Assembly: GCA_964409165.1 (NCBI GenBank)
Contig: CAYPCH010000026.1
Coordinates: 1 to 33,858 of the forward strand
Length of the DNA: 33,858 nucleotides
Direction of reading: 5' to 3'
Origin: CAYPCH01 sp964409165
GTDB lineage: Bacteria > Bacillota > Clostridia > Acetivibrionales > Acetivibrionaceae
This document shows positions 10,701-18,486 of this stretch, in pieces. The first letter of the stretch is position 1. Each line of letters starts with the position of its first letter. The position numbers and the translations under genes are program-made. Under the pieces are notes generated by a model. That model made no database searches. It saw only the letters and a program-made list of their open reading frames with translations, and was not told the DNA's origin.

Positions 10701-11554
10701 GACCGGGAGTTATTGGCTCTGCTGCAAAGAATCCTCTCATTGCAAACATTAAGGATATTGATTATGAAATAGTGGTTTCATATCCGAAAAGTGTTAAGAC
10801 CAAAGTTAAAAATATGACTTTTAAAACAGGGGAAACACAAATACAGATAGGTGTTATGGTAAGTGGAAGTACTGTACCCGTTACCGATTTTTCAAAACCT
10901 CTGAAGATATCTATAGCATACAGCGGGAGCAATTGGTACAAGGAAGAAAGTACATTCGGCTTTTTATGTGAACCTTCACAGTCTTTATGGAAAAGGCTTG
11001 AAACATCAGCGGTTTTTGATGGGGAGAGAAATACAGGGATAGTATCCTTCGAATTAGGGAAAACAGGAAAAGTAGCGGTAGCAACAATTGGAAAGGATTA
11101 TTTTGACGATATATATTCTCATAAATATGAGACTTCCATTAATAATGTTGCATCTATCAATGAGCTAAAAAGTGTGACCAACAGGAGATTTGAACCCGAC
11201 CGTTATGCAACTCTTGCAGATACGGTGAAACTGATGATGGATATACTAGGTTATGATTATGGAGCGGATTTTATGCAAAAGGCTGCAAAAGCTGGACTGA
11301 TTGATTTTGATGATGTCGGCAACGCTAGCAGCAACTGTACTTTTGATAAGGCTTTACTAATGCTGCAAAGGGTTCTTGAATTAAAAACAGGACAAAGTCT
11401 TGACAAAACCGACAACACAAAATTTATGAAAGATAACGGATTTGTAGTAATAAAAGACAGTGGTAAAATCATTACGGAGGATGAATCCTTAACAAGAGGA
11501 GATGTAGCGTTGCTTATAGAGAAGCTTCTGATTTTTATTGGAGAACTGGGATAA
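7727..11554 (+). CDS. Second large secreted multi-FN3 surface protein with SLH-like C-terminus
   Basis: Predicted surface protein of about 1275 residues, paralogous in architecture to the upstream gene. A signal peptide (MQVIKRITTLTMILMLILKTG) is followed by about seven FN3-like repeats with the motif Tyr-Tyr plus alternating strand residues (TIYYIDMTAY, VYYVRIEP, TYYFKIVAKK, LYYFWVQAES). A segment at about 925-1030 with an IRPG motif corresponds to the one before the C-terminus of the upstream protein. The last 150 residues resemble degenerate SLH modules. I chose ATG 7727 over ATG 7721 because AGGAG at 7714-7718 is 8 bases from the former but only 2 from the latter. The short gap to the upstream gene suggests co-transcription. 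Function is unknown beyond surface display. Confidence 0.83.
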   Translation: MQVIKRITTLTMILMLILKTGIGTVSASYNEPQTPPSMVRVEAENEDEPPIGYNEFDKNYVDIKWNASFPPGASAGYLNVYTQEITKPYKTPGGRIQREKNISSTTDSIRIKELEPGTIYYIDMTAYHTSLVDNATYTSQESVPSNKVKVLTDISLAAYSSGTNKIKIEWDDVWNSGGRIDYKLYISENSSFTNTPPIYIGQAQIGADKPVTVNEDLGKLEYLHTVRDPGRVYYVRIEPDIADTELKKTQYTKTVSVSSFILVKTTKVSTTDSGVIWRLEWSPVVTGLSDSSIKILYHVYRGVNGSNDLPQYMAAVDGTNFFVTLPSEESQNYFVIRAIVTKDGEEVYKGIRIESDRIVVGEQEVSSRPVAPEIVDEFVRVAGDAIISYKNELKPDSATVLWRVPSKGDGQADNDVAYDIWLINDPNLIDNPPESTKVASDIRMGNENHIMNGNTLIGYKYAISQLTANSTYYFKIVAKKQFIEYVDDILQNVTYYSDPAYKVIITPAEGPIEQPLVPARPPLKVKKSSEGRDMITKNTVTIQLKNLWYEKYNYESRNWEYIRTEKLSKSDVPPFIPSPSVVDDVYYRKVVYDQGVTIDVGCIEYTEGMSYNDLNELPADKITSFPITANDSMENPRFNPDEARHNVDITLTNLEPNTMYVIWVRASRQSINFVSEPSDPVIITTGSVIVPPLEKPVVPYFNYNLAGDDFIDIGWEFNYRYDYYLKYSTEDDISKAIDSIPITHKDLSNYIYYRVEGLEPDTLYYFWVQAESVSESGESMLSEWSDSYPVKTLPFMAPDTPRGFGLKNIADAVTKNSITFEWIQEEGKEYILEISGDLDYKELNVHNPGEVSEYKVEGLRSNHRYYARLYSYDAEKQMKSEPTRSITVRTKRSNDDYDSDQDVDSVITGDFIEIDDSITGGTWNIRITGINADRFVEHILTDNILDYKIDLATPPAAYEKARILVSDKVFKALTDIKENLVIDTGDISLVIRPGVIGSAAKNPLIANIKDIDYEIVVSYPKSVKTKVKNMTFKTGETQIQIGVMVSGSTVPVTDFSKPLKISIAYSGSNWYKEESTFGFLCEPSQSLWKRLETSAVFDGERNTGIVSFELGKTGKVAVATIGKDYFDDIYSHKYETSINNVASINELKSVTNRRFEPDRYATLADTVKLMMDILGYDYGADFMQKAAKAGLIDFDDVGNASSNCTFDKALLMLQRVLELKTGQSLDKTDNTKFMKDNGFVVIKDSGKIITEDESLTRGDVALLIEKLLIFIGELG

Positions 11555-11614
11555 ATTTTCTATGAAAAAAAATAAAAATCTATGTTTTAAAAGAAGGATT
11601 CGGGGTGTATAATA

Positions 11615-12475
11615 ATGAATATTAATAGAGTGACAGTATACATAATATTAGTTGCAATATTCTTTCTGAATGTGGGAAAAACAACTGCCCATGGGCCGAT
11701 ATATAAAACTGAGCGCCTTGACGGCAGCAAAATAAGGATTACCCTCAAATGGAGCAGTGAAGATGAAAATAAAAATAAGAATAAGGGAATTGGCATTGCG
11801 TATTTTTACCTGAAGAATGCAAAGACACTCTATATAGGGTATGAAGTAAAGGATGGGTTGCCCCATACTGCATCTATAGATTTTGATCTCAACAGTGCCA
11901 TACCTCCAATAAGGATTAATCTTGCTAATATAGGAAATTCAGAAGGAACACTTTTCAAGGATATAAAAGACAGTGAAGCACAAGAGTACATAATTCATCT
12001 GCATGATGCAGGAATAGTGAGCGGAAGGCCAGATGGCACATTTGCCCCGGAAACCTTTATTACAAGAGCGGAGTTTATGGCAATAATGGTAAAGGCTTTG
12101 AAGCTCAAGAGTTTCAATACCGATTCAAACGTATTTGCGGATATAGAGGGACACTGGGCGCAGGAAATACTTTTACTGGGCAGAGAGCATGGCTTGATTT
12201 CCGGTTATGAGGATAACACAGTGAGGCCGGACAATTATATAACTCTTGCGGAAGTGAGTTCTGTAATTTCGAGAGCTTTCAGTTTTAAGACATCGCGCAA
12301 CGGAATATACGGACAATTAAGAAACGATAGATGGTACAGCACTTCGGTCAAAAAAATGTTCGATGTCGGTATTTTGACAGTGGATGACAGTATTTACAAC
12401 CGATTTGATGAAGAAAAATATATAAATAGGGCAAACTGTTCCATAATGGTGAGCAGGGCACTATCAACATATTGA
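11615..12475 (+). CDS. Small secreted protein with three SLH modules
   Basis: This 286-residue protein has a hydrophobic signal region (VYIILVAIFFLNVG) and about 85 residues of unrecognised beta-rich sequence with a Lys/Asn-rich loop (ENKNKNKG). Three S-layer homology modules follow. SLH1 (about 114-160) has FKDIKDSEAQEYI and the GRPDGTFAPETFITRAEF pattern. SLH2 (about 173-222) has FADIEGHWAQE. SLH3 (about 235-285) is weaker. SLH modules bind pyruvylated secondary cell-wall polymers, so the protein is probably wall-anchored. The start ATG follows GGGGTG at 11602-11607. It lies 60 bases after the second FN3 protein and is probably in the same transcription unit, forming a surface-protein locus. 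Confidence 0.85.
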   Translation: MNINRVTVYIILVAIFFLNVGKTTAHGPIYKTERLDGSKIRITLKWSSEDENKNKNKGIGIAYFYLKNAKTLYIGYEVKDGLPHTASIDFDLNSAIPPIRINLANIGNSEGTLFKDIKDSEAQEYIIHLHDAGIVSGRPDGTFAPETFITRAEFMAIMVKALKLKSFNTDSNVFADIEGHWAQEILLLGREHGLISGYEDNTVRPDNYITLAEVSSVISRAFSFKTSRNGIYGQLRNDRWYSTSVKKMFDVGILTVDDSIYNRFDEEKYINRANCSIMVSRALSTY

Positions 12476-12543
12476 TTTATAACCACATTTCCCGACATAA
12501 TAAATATGAAAATGACACTAATACTTTTTAAACAACCATTTAG

Positions 12544-12646
12544 ATAAATCACGAAAATGATTCTATATTGAAAAATCTAATTTTCGTGATATTGTATTAA
12601 GGAAATTGAAGCGCGATGTAAAATCTTTATCGCGTTCAATGTAGAT
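12544..12646. repeat. Two-hairpin intergenic repeat, copy B
   Basis: This second full copy of the element at 2272-2371 has the perfect inverted repeat ATCACGAAAA (12548-12557) with TTTTCGTGAT (12581-12590). The second hairpin, ATTGAAGCGCGAT with ATCGCGTTCAAT (12605-12640), pairs fully except for one extra G. Where copy A has T-G and A-C at the equivalent stem positions, copy B has C-G pairs, so pairing is kept while bases change. It lies downstream of the SLH gene and upstream of the YwmB-like gene. Confidence 0.75.
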
Positions 12647-12676
12647 AACTATCATGCTATATTTATGCTATATTAT

Positions 12677-12745
12677 AATTGCCGTAAAGGGAGGTGGTAT
12701 CACAAAAAACAAATCTTGGAAGTTTCAATTTAACAAACGGCAATT
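12677..12745 (+). promoter_or_regulatory. Possible -10 element and leader inverted repeat before the YwmB-MurA genes
   Basis: A TATAAT at 12674-12679 overlaps the left arm of a 9-bp inverted repeat, AATTGCCGT (12677-12685) with ACGGCAATT (12737-12745). No convincing -35 box is present at standard spacing. Between the arms is a strong ribosome-site-like GGGAGGTGG with no ATG after it. The rest of the gap to 12877 shows nothing I recognise. The element may be an operator or a leader hairpin; the call is weak. Confidence 0.3.
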
Positions 12746-12877
12746 GAACCGCAACGGCTAGATTAAAAAATATTACATGTATATCTCCATGTTTGAAAGG
12801 TAATAATTTTATTATACCGGGCGCACTTTATGCTCAGAATAATGCAATTGCGCCACAAAACATTAGAGGGGATATAT

Positions 12878-13639
12878 ATGAAGAGGCTTTTTAGTAAATA
12901 TTTCTTTTTTTTAATAATCTTAATATTTCTATTTACAACCGGGTATATGACACTATATTATAGAGAAGGGTCTTCTGCTGTATTGTGGAAAGCATTCAAA
13001 GCTTCATCTGCGGAATTTATGAGCGGCGAAGTATTTGTATGGGGAAATGCAGAAGTCAAAGATGCAGGTTTTGATAATATGATAGAGCTGGCGGATGATT
13101 TTGCAGTTGATATGGGAGTTGTAAAAAATGATGTTTTTTCAAGAAACATCATCAAAAATGATTTTATCGACAAGATAGAAATAATAGGCTCTGACAGCTG
13201 CAACAGAACAGTAAACATTGTTGCACAGCTCAACAGGGAAGGCGGAGGTCTTTCAGAAAGGTATGTTTCAGTGGGTATCAGCGGAGATTTTGCTGATATG
13301 AAGATTGAAGATACTGCCCTCTATGTGAAGGATATGTTTAAAAGGTATAAGGTAAAACCGAAATCAAATTCATGCATAACAGGATGTTTTGAAGGAAAAC
13401 TTGGGTATGAGAAATTAAATGAAATAAGCAGGAAGATATTGAAGGTTGCCGGGGCTAAAAAGGTAAATGGGATTTCAGATAATAATCTTATAAGCGTTTC
13501 GGCGTATTCTCCTCTTATAGGAAATACTCTTAAGATAGACGGAAAAAAAGTGAACATGAATTTGGCGATAAGGTATAATTCTTATGAGAATAAAACATAC
13601 ATATGGCTTGCATCGCCAGTAATAACAATTGAATATTAA
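12878..13639 (+). CDS. YwmB-like secreted or membrane-anchored protein
   Basis: This 253-residue protein has an N-terminal hydrophobic segment (FFFLIILIFLFTTGYM, about 8-24), so it is exported or anchored. The remaining sequence resembles the YwmB family (TATA-box-binding-like fold, poorly understood, linked to cell envelope or sporulation loci in Firmicutes). The call rests on overall feel, length and synteny: YwmB genes commonly stand directly before murA, as here, 46 bases apart. I chose ATG 12878 because AGAGGGG at 12865-12871 fits it; the frame is open further upstream to 12830 but without a good ribosome site. Biochemical role unknown. Confidence 0.65.
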   Translation: MKRLFSKYFFFLIILIFLFTTGYMTLYYREGSSAVLWKAFKASSAEFMSGEVFVWGNAEVKDAGFDNMIELADDFAVDMGVVKNDVFSRNIIKNDFIDKIEIIGSDSCNRTVNIVAQLNREGGGLSERYVSVGISGDFADMKIEDTALYVKDMFKRYKVKPKSNSCITGCFEGKLGYEKLNEISRKILKVAGAKKVNGISDNNLISVSAYSPLIGNTLKIDGKKVNMNLAIRYNSYENKTYIWLASPVITIEY

Positions 13640-13685
13640 ACTAAAGACAAAGAAGAAAAAGTAAATTACGAAAGGAAGAAGAAAC

Positions 13686-14951
13686 GTGCCCAAACTAATA
13701 GTATCCGAGGGAAAACCCTTAACAGGTAAAGTTAGAGTTAGCGGTGCAAAGAATTCCGTATTGCCGATTATAGCTGCGTCTACTCTCGCAAATAAGGACA
13801 GTGTTATTGAAGAAATTCCTTATCTTACGGATGTACAAATCATGTGCGATTTGTTAGAATCATTTGGGATTAATGTTGAGTTTTCAAATAATTATAATAA
13901 GCTTTATATAAGCGCTTCCGACATAATAAATACTACTGCGCCCTATGAGCTGGTGAACAAAATGCGGGCGTCCATACTTGTAATGGGACCGCTTTTGGCT
14001 AAAAGCGGCCAGGCAAAAATATCTCTTCCGGGTGGTTGTGCAATAGGAACCAGGCCGGTCGATTTACATCTTAAAGGATTTGCTGCAATGGGTGCGGATA
14101 TTACCCAAGGGCATGGCTTTATAGAGGCAAAGGTTAACGGAAAATTGAAAGGCAGTAAAATATATCTGGACTTTCCCAGCGTGGGAGCTACAGAGAACAT
14201 AATGATGGCAGCAGTATTGGCAGAAGGTCAGACCATTATCGAAAATGCGGCAATTGAGCCTGAGATAGTTGATCTTGCCACATTCCTGACAGCTATGGGA
14301 GCGGATATAAAAGGAGCAGGCACCGATGCAATAAAAATAAACGGAGTAACGTCCTTGGGCGGAACAAATCATGCAGTAATTCCCGACAGGATTGAAGCGG
14401 GCACCTTTATGGTGGCGGCTGCCATAAGTGGCGGTGATGTGGTTATAGACAATATTGTTCCGGATCATGTAAAGCCAATAACTGCAAAGTTAAGGGAAGC
14501 AGGCGTAGAGGTATCGGAGGAACTTGCAAGCATTCACGTAAAAGCCGGAAACGATTTGAAATCAATTGACATAAAGACCCATCCCTATCCTGGATTTCCG
14601 ACCGATATGCAGGCTCAGATGACTGCGCTTATGACCAAGGCTGAAGGCACCAGCATGATAATAGAAACAATTTTTGAAAACAGATTTATGCATTTGGCAG
14701 AGCTTAAAAGGATGGGTGCCAATGTAAAAATTGAAGGCAGAAGCGCTGTAATTGAAGGAAAGCCGAGACTGACCGGAGCGCAGGTAAAAGCTACAGACTT
14801 AAGAGCCGGTGCGGCGTTGATACTTGCAGGCCTTATTGCTGAGGGCGATACCGAGATATCGGATATTGAACATATAGAAAGAGGATATGTGGAGATACAT
14901 GAGAAGCTTAATGCATTAGGTGCCAATATTAAAAGGGTTGAAGATGAATAA
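13686..14951 (+). CDS. murA: UDP-N-acetylglucosamine 1-carboxyvinyltransferase (MurA)
   Basis: First committed cytoplasmic enzyme of peptidoglycan synthesis; transfers enolpyruvate from phosphoenolpyruvate to UDP-GlcNAc. The 421-residue length is normal for MurA. Lys22-Asn23 in SGAKNSVLP bind substrate, and Cys118 in GGCAIGTRPVDLH corresponds to the catalytic, fosfomycin-sensitive cysteine. The late FPTDMQAQ and AADLRAGA-type motifs are present (FPTDMQAQMTAL; ATDLRAGAALILAGL). The start is GTG, supported by the GAAAGGAAGAAG purine run upstream. It follows the YwmB-like gene and ends at a strong terminator, so it is not part of the biosynthetic cluster downstream. Firmicutes often carry two MurA paralogues; which one this is cannot be told here. 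Confidence 0.95.
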   Translation: MPKLIVSEGKPLTGKVRVSGAKNSVLPIIAASTLANKDSVIEEIPYLTDVQIMCDLLESFGINVEFSNNYNKLYISASDIINTTAPYELVNKMRASILVMGPLLAKSGQAKISLPGGCAIGTRPVDLHLKGFAAMGADITQGHGFIEAKVNGKLKGSKIYLDFPSVGATENIMMAAVLAEGQTIIENAAIEPEIVDLATFLTAMGADIKGAGTDAIKINGVTSLGGTNHAVIPDRIEAGTFMVAAAISGGDVVIDNIVPDHVKPITAKLREAGVEVSEELASIHVKAGNDLKSIDIKTHPYPGFPTDMQAQMTALMTKAEGTSMIIETIFENRFMHLAELKRMGANVKIEGRSAVIEGKPRLTGAQVKATDLRAGAALILAGLIAEGDTEISDIEHIERGYVEIHEKLNALGANIKRVEDE

Positions 14952-14967
14952 AAGAATTATACATAAT

Positions 14968-15007
14968 ACAGGGATATGGCTAATTAGCTGTATCCTTGTA
15001 TTTTTTT
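14968..15007 (+). terminator. Rho-independent terminator after murA
   Basis: ACAGGGATATGGCT (14968-14981) pairs with AGCTGTATCCTTGT (14986-14999) through a four-base AATT loop, with a few G-U pairs, and is followed by A and then seven T residues. It separates the murA unit from the biosynthetic operon. Confidence 0.88.
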
Positions 15008-15076
15008 GATAAACTCTTACATTTTACATACTTATATTTCATAATGCTTCAAAGTAAATTTACTGTGAGGATATAG

Positions 15077-15105
15077 TTGTAAGTTGCATCATAATATATT
15101 ATAAT
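15077..15105 (+). promoter_or_regulatory. Sigma-A-type promoter of the biosynthetic operon
   Basis: TTGTAA (15077-15082) and a perfect TATAAT (15100-15105) are separated by exactly 17 bases. Transcription would begin near 15112, leaving a leader of about 76 bases before the first ketosynthase. It is the only clear promoter found ahead of the 17 downstream genes. No operator is obvious. Confidence 0.65.
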
Positions 15106-15187
15106 AAACGAGACGGAGCATAAAGGCATAAAATGGATCAAAAGACAGAGAAGAAAACCTAAAGGCATTTTTGGGAGGAGGGGGAGT

Positions 15188-16408
15188 TTGAATAAAAACA
15201 GGGTAGTAATAACAGGAATGGGAGTAATTACTTCAATAGGTGAAGGTGTTAACGAATTTTGGAATGCAGTTATAAACGGCCATTGTGGAATAACTGAAGT
15301 GCAGTCATTTGACACTTCTAAACATCGCAATCACTTTGGCGCTGAGATTAAGAATTTCAATCCACAAAAATATATGTCAACCAATAAGTTGAGCAGGATA
15401 GGCAGGGCTTCGCAGCTAGCAATTGCTGCTACATCTATGGCGTTAAAAGATTCAGGAATAAGCGTTGACCAAATTGATAGACAAAAAATAGGTGTTTCAC
15501 TAGGGACAACAATGGGAGAAATTCAGGTAGAGGAAGAAATTAGTACTGTATGGGTAGAGGAAGGAATTGAAAAAGTACCTCAAAAAAAGTTTTTACAATA
15601 TCCAAGTGGGAATATTCCAGCTAATGTTTCAGCGGAATTTGGTTTTAATGGACCCAATATAATAATTCCTACTGCATGTGCTGCTGGGAATTATGCTATA
15701 GGGTATGGTTTTGAAATGATAAAAGGTGGGAAAGCAGATTTTATGGTTTGTGGAGGTGTTGACCCATTTTCCAGAGTTGCGTTTACTGGATTTAATCGTT
15801 TGCTTTCTATGGCTCCTGATGTTTGTAGACCATTTGATTTAAACAGAAAAGGAATGATTGTAGGAGAAGGTGTTGGAATACTTGTAATGGAAGCACTTGA
15901 TAGTGCGATGAAAAGGAACGCTCATATTTACGCAGAAATTCTTGGGTATGGTTTAGGGTGTGATGGACATCACATGACAGCACCACATCCTGAAGGATAT
16001 GGTGGGAAAAGAGCTATCGAATCGGCATTGAAATGTGCAGGTATTTCAGTAGATGAAATTCAGTATATTAGCGCCCATGGAACAGGTACTAAAGAAAATG
16101 ATCGTATTGAAACTAAAATAATCAAAAGTGTATTTGGACATACAGCAAAAAGTGTACCTATGAGTTCAATAAAGTCTATGATAGGTCATACAATGGGAGC
16201 AGCTAGTGCTATTGAGGCTGTTTTATGTGCTATGATTGTGAAAAATGACGTAATTCCTCCTACTATTCACTATAATAATCCAGATCCAGAGTGTGATTTA
16301 GACTATGTTCCTAATGTATCCCGCGAGCATAAGGTTAATATAGCACTTTCAAATGCTTACGCTTTTGGTGGAAATGATGCAGCATTATTAGTGGGTAAAT
16401 TTTCGTGA
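15188..16408 (+). CDS. Beta-ketoacyl-ACP synthase, catalytically complete (KS1)
   Basis: Cytoplasmic condensing enzyme of the FabF/type II polyketide KS-alpha class; it would decarboxylatively add malonyl-ACP to a growing acyl chain. The 406-residue length fits. The Cys-His-His set is intact: Cys164 in PTACAAG, His297 in HGTGT and His334 in IGHTMGAASA. The start is TTG at 15188, three bases after a very strong GGGAGGAGGGGGA site; the N-terminus MNKNRVVITG aligns with the other three synthases of the cluster, supporting that start. It is followed by CLF1 after 25 bases, the usual KS-alpha/KS-beta order. Pairing with CLF1 is inferred from this adjacency and the residue losses there. Confidence 0.92.
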   Translation: MNKNRVVITGMGVITSIGEGVNEFWNAVINGHCGITEVQSFDTSKHRNHFGAEIKNFNPQKYMSTNKLSRIGRASQLAIAATSMALKDSGISVDQIDRQKIGVSLGTTMGEIQVEEEISTVWVEEGIEKVPQKKFLQYPSGNIPANVSAEFGFNGPNIIIPTACAAGNYAIGYGFEMIKGGKADFMVCGGVDPFSRVAFTGFNRLLSMAPDVCRPFDLNRKGMIVGEGVGILVMEALDSAMKRNAHIYAEILGYGLGCDGHHMTAPHPEGYGGKRAIESALKCAGISVDEIQYISAHGTGTKENDRIETKIIKSVFGHTAKSVPMSSIKSMIGHTMGAASAIEAVLCAMIVKNDVIPPTIHYNNPDPECDLDYVPNVSREHKVNIALSNAYAFGGNDAALLVGKFS

Positions 16409-16433
16409 TTTTATTATCAAAAGGATGGTTAAA

Positions 16434-17675
16434 ATGGGGATGAATTCTAGAGTTGTTATAACAGGAATTGGAGTAATTTCATCTATTGGAATAGGAAAAG
16501 ATTTGTTTTGGGATAGATTAAATAAAGGAATAGTAGGGACAAGACCTATTACATTATTTGATACAGGTAGTTTTGCTTGTAAACAAGGAGCTGAGATAGA
16601 GAATTTTGATCCCGAAGAGTTTTTAGGGAAAAAGGGATTACGGCACATGGATAGGAGCACACAGTTAGTTCTTAGTGCTACAAAAATGGCTCTAGAGAAT
16701 AGGAGTAATCCAATTGATGAAGAAAACTTAGCAGATGTTGGAGTGGTAATTGGTACTGCTTTTGGGAGCATCCAAAGTATAGGACAATTTGACAGAGAGT
16801 CTTTAGAAAATCCCAATTATGTAAATCCCATGGCCTTTCCCAATACTGTGATAAACTCTCCTGCTAGTCAAATCAGTATCAAGTATGACACAAAACGTTT
16901 TAATGTTACTATAAGTAATGGATTTTCTGCAAGTTTAGATGCCATTGGATACGCATTAAGCTGTATAAGGACAGGTATGACGAAAACTGTTTTAGCTGGT
17001 GGAGTTGAAGAACTATCAATTGAATCATACGCTGGTTTTTACTATAATAAGCTTCTTTCTGGATCGAATGGTGATCAAATAGAAATAATGTATCCTTACG
17101 ACAAAAAAAGAAAGGGAATTATACTGGGGGAAGGAACAGCTGTATTATTAGTTGAAGATTTGGAAAGTGCAAAAGAGTCTAATGCAAATATATTGGCTGA
17201 GGTTGTTGGATATGGTACTTGCTGTGATGCAAGCTATGAATATAATTTTAATCCTAACGCTTATGGAGCTAAAAATGCAATGAGTATGGCATTAGAAGAT
17301 GCAAAGATGGACTATACAGATATAGATTATATCTGTGGGAGCGGAAATGGAAATGTAGAAGGGGATGGGATGGAGTTAAAAGCCATAGGAGATGTTTTCA
17401 AAAATAATTTTGATAATATGGAGCTTGGCTCAATTAAGGCTTCTATAGGGGAATGTTTTGGCGCATCGGGAGCAATTCAAACAGTAGTTGCTGTTTGGGC
17501 TATTGAAAATGGTTTAGTTCCTCCAACAGCTAATTTTACAGGTTCTGAAAAAGAGTATGATGTTATAAATATATGTTCAAAGGCAAAAAGTAAAAATATC
17601 AATAATGTTATGATCAATTCCTTTGGTTGTAACGGAATTAATTCTTCGCTAGTAATAAAAAAATATATACCATAA
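16434..17675 (+). CDS. Chain-length-factor-like ketosynthase lacking the active-site residues (CLF1)
   Basis: KS-fold protein of 413 residues that cannot condense by the normal mechanism. The nucleophile position is Phe164 (ISNGFSAS in place of STACSAG), the HGTGT motif is GSGNG, and the final GH motif is GE (IGECFGASGA). In type II polyketide synthases such a partner (KS-beta or CLF) forms a heterodimer with the active KS and sets chain length. Typical CLFs carry Gln at the nucleophile site, so Phe is unusual. I chose ATG 16434 because AAGGA at 16421-16425 is 8 bases upstream; ATG 16425 overlaps that site. ATG 16440 would match the N-termini of the relatives better but is far from a ribosome site. 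Confidence 0.88.
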   Translation: MGMNSRVVITGIGVISSIGIGKDLFWDRLNKGIVGTRPITLFDTGSFACKQGAEIENFDPEEFLGKKGLRHMDRSTQLVLSATKMALENRSNPIDEENLADVGVVIGTAFGSIQSIGQFDRESLENPNYVNPMAFPNTVINSPASQISIKYDTKRFNVTISNGFSASLDAIGYALSCIRTGMTKTVLAGGVEELSIESYAGFYYNKLLSGSNGDQIEIMYPYDKKRKGIILGEGTAVLLVEDLESAKESNANILAEVVGYGTCCDASYEYNFNPNAYGAKNAMSMALEDAKMDYTDIDYICGSGNGNVEGDGMELKAIGDVFKNNFDNMELGSIKASIGECFGASGAIQTVVAVWAIENGLVPPTANFTGSEKEYDVINICSKAKSKNINNVMINSFGCNGINSSLVIKKYIP

Positions 17676-17695
17676 AAATTTTAGGAGGTAAAAAG

Positions 17696-17938
17696 ATGAA
17701 TACTAATGAAATGAAAGAACAAGTAAAGGAACTTATTGCAGAAATTATTGAAAAAGAGGTAGATGAGTTTGGTGATGACGCATCCTTTGTTGACGATTTA
17801 GGGCTGGACTCTTTAAGGGCTTTAGAAATTTTAGCGGCTTTAGAAAAGAAATTCAAAATCGAAATTCCAGAAGAAAAATTGACTGATCTTACAACGGTTA
17901 ATAAAACGGTAGAAGTAACAATGAGTATACTTAATTAA
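17696..17938 (+). CDS. Acyl carrier protein
   Basis: An 80-residue acidic carrier protein with the phosphopantetheine site Ser39 in DLGLDSLRALE. It would carry the growing chain between the ketosynthase pairs, the ketoreductase and the dehydratases. It is the only carrier protein in the cluster and stands between CLF1 and FabZ1, 20 bases after CLF1 with a clear TTAGGAGG site. No phosphopantetheinyl transferase is encoded nearby, so activation must come from elsewhere in the genome. Confidence 0.95.
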   Translation: MNTNEMKEQVKELIAEIIEKEVDEFGDDASFVDDLGLDSLRALEILAALEKKFKIEIPEEKLTDLTTVNKTVEVTMSILN

Positions 17939-18034
17939 GCTTATTTAAGAAACAAAAGTTGAATAATAGAGATATAGAAAACATATATTATAAATTTTGT
18001 TTTTTAAGGTAGGAATTAGGGGGGAGAGGCTAAG

Positions 18035-18475
18035 ATGATATTGAACTTTGAAGAGATAAAAGAACTATTGCCACAAAGGTTTCCTATTTTGATGATAGAT
18101 AGAGTTTTAGAATTTGAAGAGGGGAGAAGTATTACAGCTATAAAAAACGTCAGTGGAAATGAGATGTTTTTTTTGGGACACTTTCCTGATAACGCTGTAA
18201 TGCCAGGAGTTTTAATCATTGAAGCTATGGCACAGACTGCTTCAATACTTGCGAAACTTACATACAAATCAAATCAAAAATCTAATAAATACTATTTTGC
18301 GTCTGCGAATAAAATAAGGTTTTTAAAGCCCGTAGTTCCTGGAGATCAACTTATAATAAAAGTTGAAGTGATAAAGCTTACTTCTGCGGCAGGTATTGTC
18401 AGAGCTGAAGTTACTGTTGATGACAATGTTGTATCAACAGGTGAACTTGCATTTGCAGTACCTAAAGAAGGGTAG
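18035..18475 (+). CDS. 3-hydroxyacyl-ACP dehydratase, FabZ type, catalytically complete (FabZ1)
   Basis: Hot-dog-fold dehydratase that removes water from 3-hydroxyacyl-ACP to give a trans-2-enoyl chain. The 146-residue length is typical of FabZ. Catalytic His49 (GHFPDN) and Glu63 (VLIIEAMAQ) are both present, at the same numbers as in well-studied FabZ proteins. The ATG is preceded by GGGGGGAGAGG at 18019-18029. It lies 96 bases after the carrier protein gene and 11 bases before KS2. A diverged paralogue lies at 28317. With no enoyl reductase in the cluster, the double bond would be kept and the chain would become a polyene (inference). Confidence 0.93.
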   Translation: MILNFEEIKELLPQRFPILMIDRVLEFEEGRSITAIKNVSGNEMFFLGHFPDNAVMPGVLIIEAMAQTASILAKLTYKSNQKSNKYYFASANKIRFLKPVVPGDQLIIKVEVIKLTSAAGIVRAEVTVDDNVVSTGELAFAVPKEG

Positions 18476-18486
18476 GAGAATTGTCC

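Noticed and set aside
14064..14468. Minus-strand open frame inside murA
   Set aside because: Antisense to a conserved MurA region including its motifs; no independent support.
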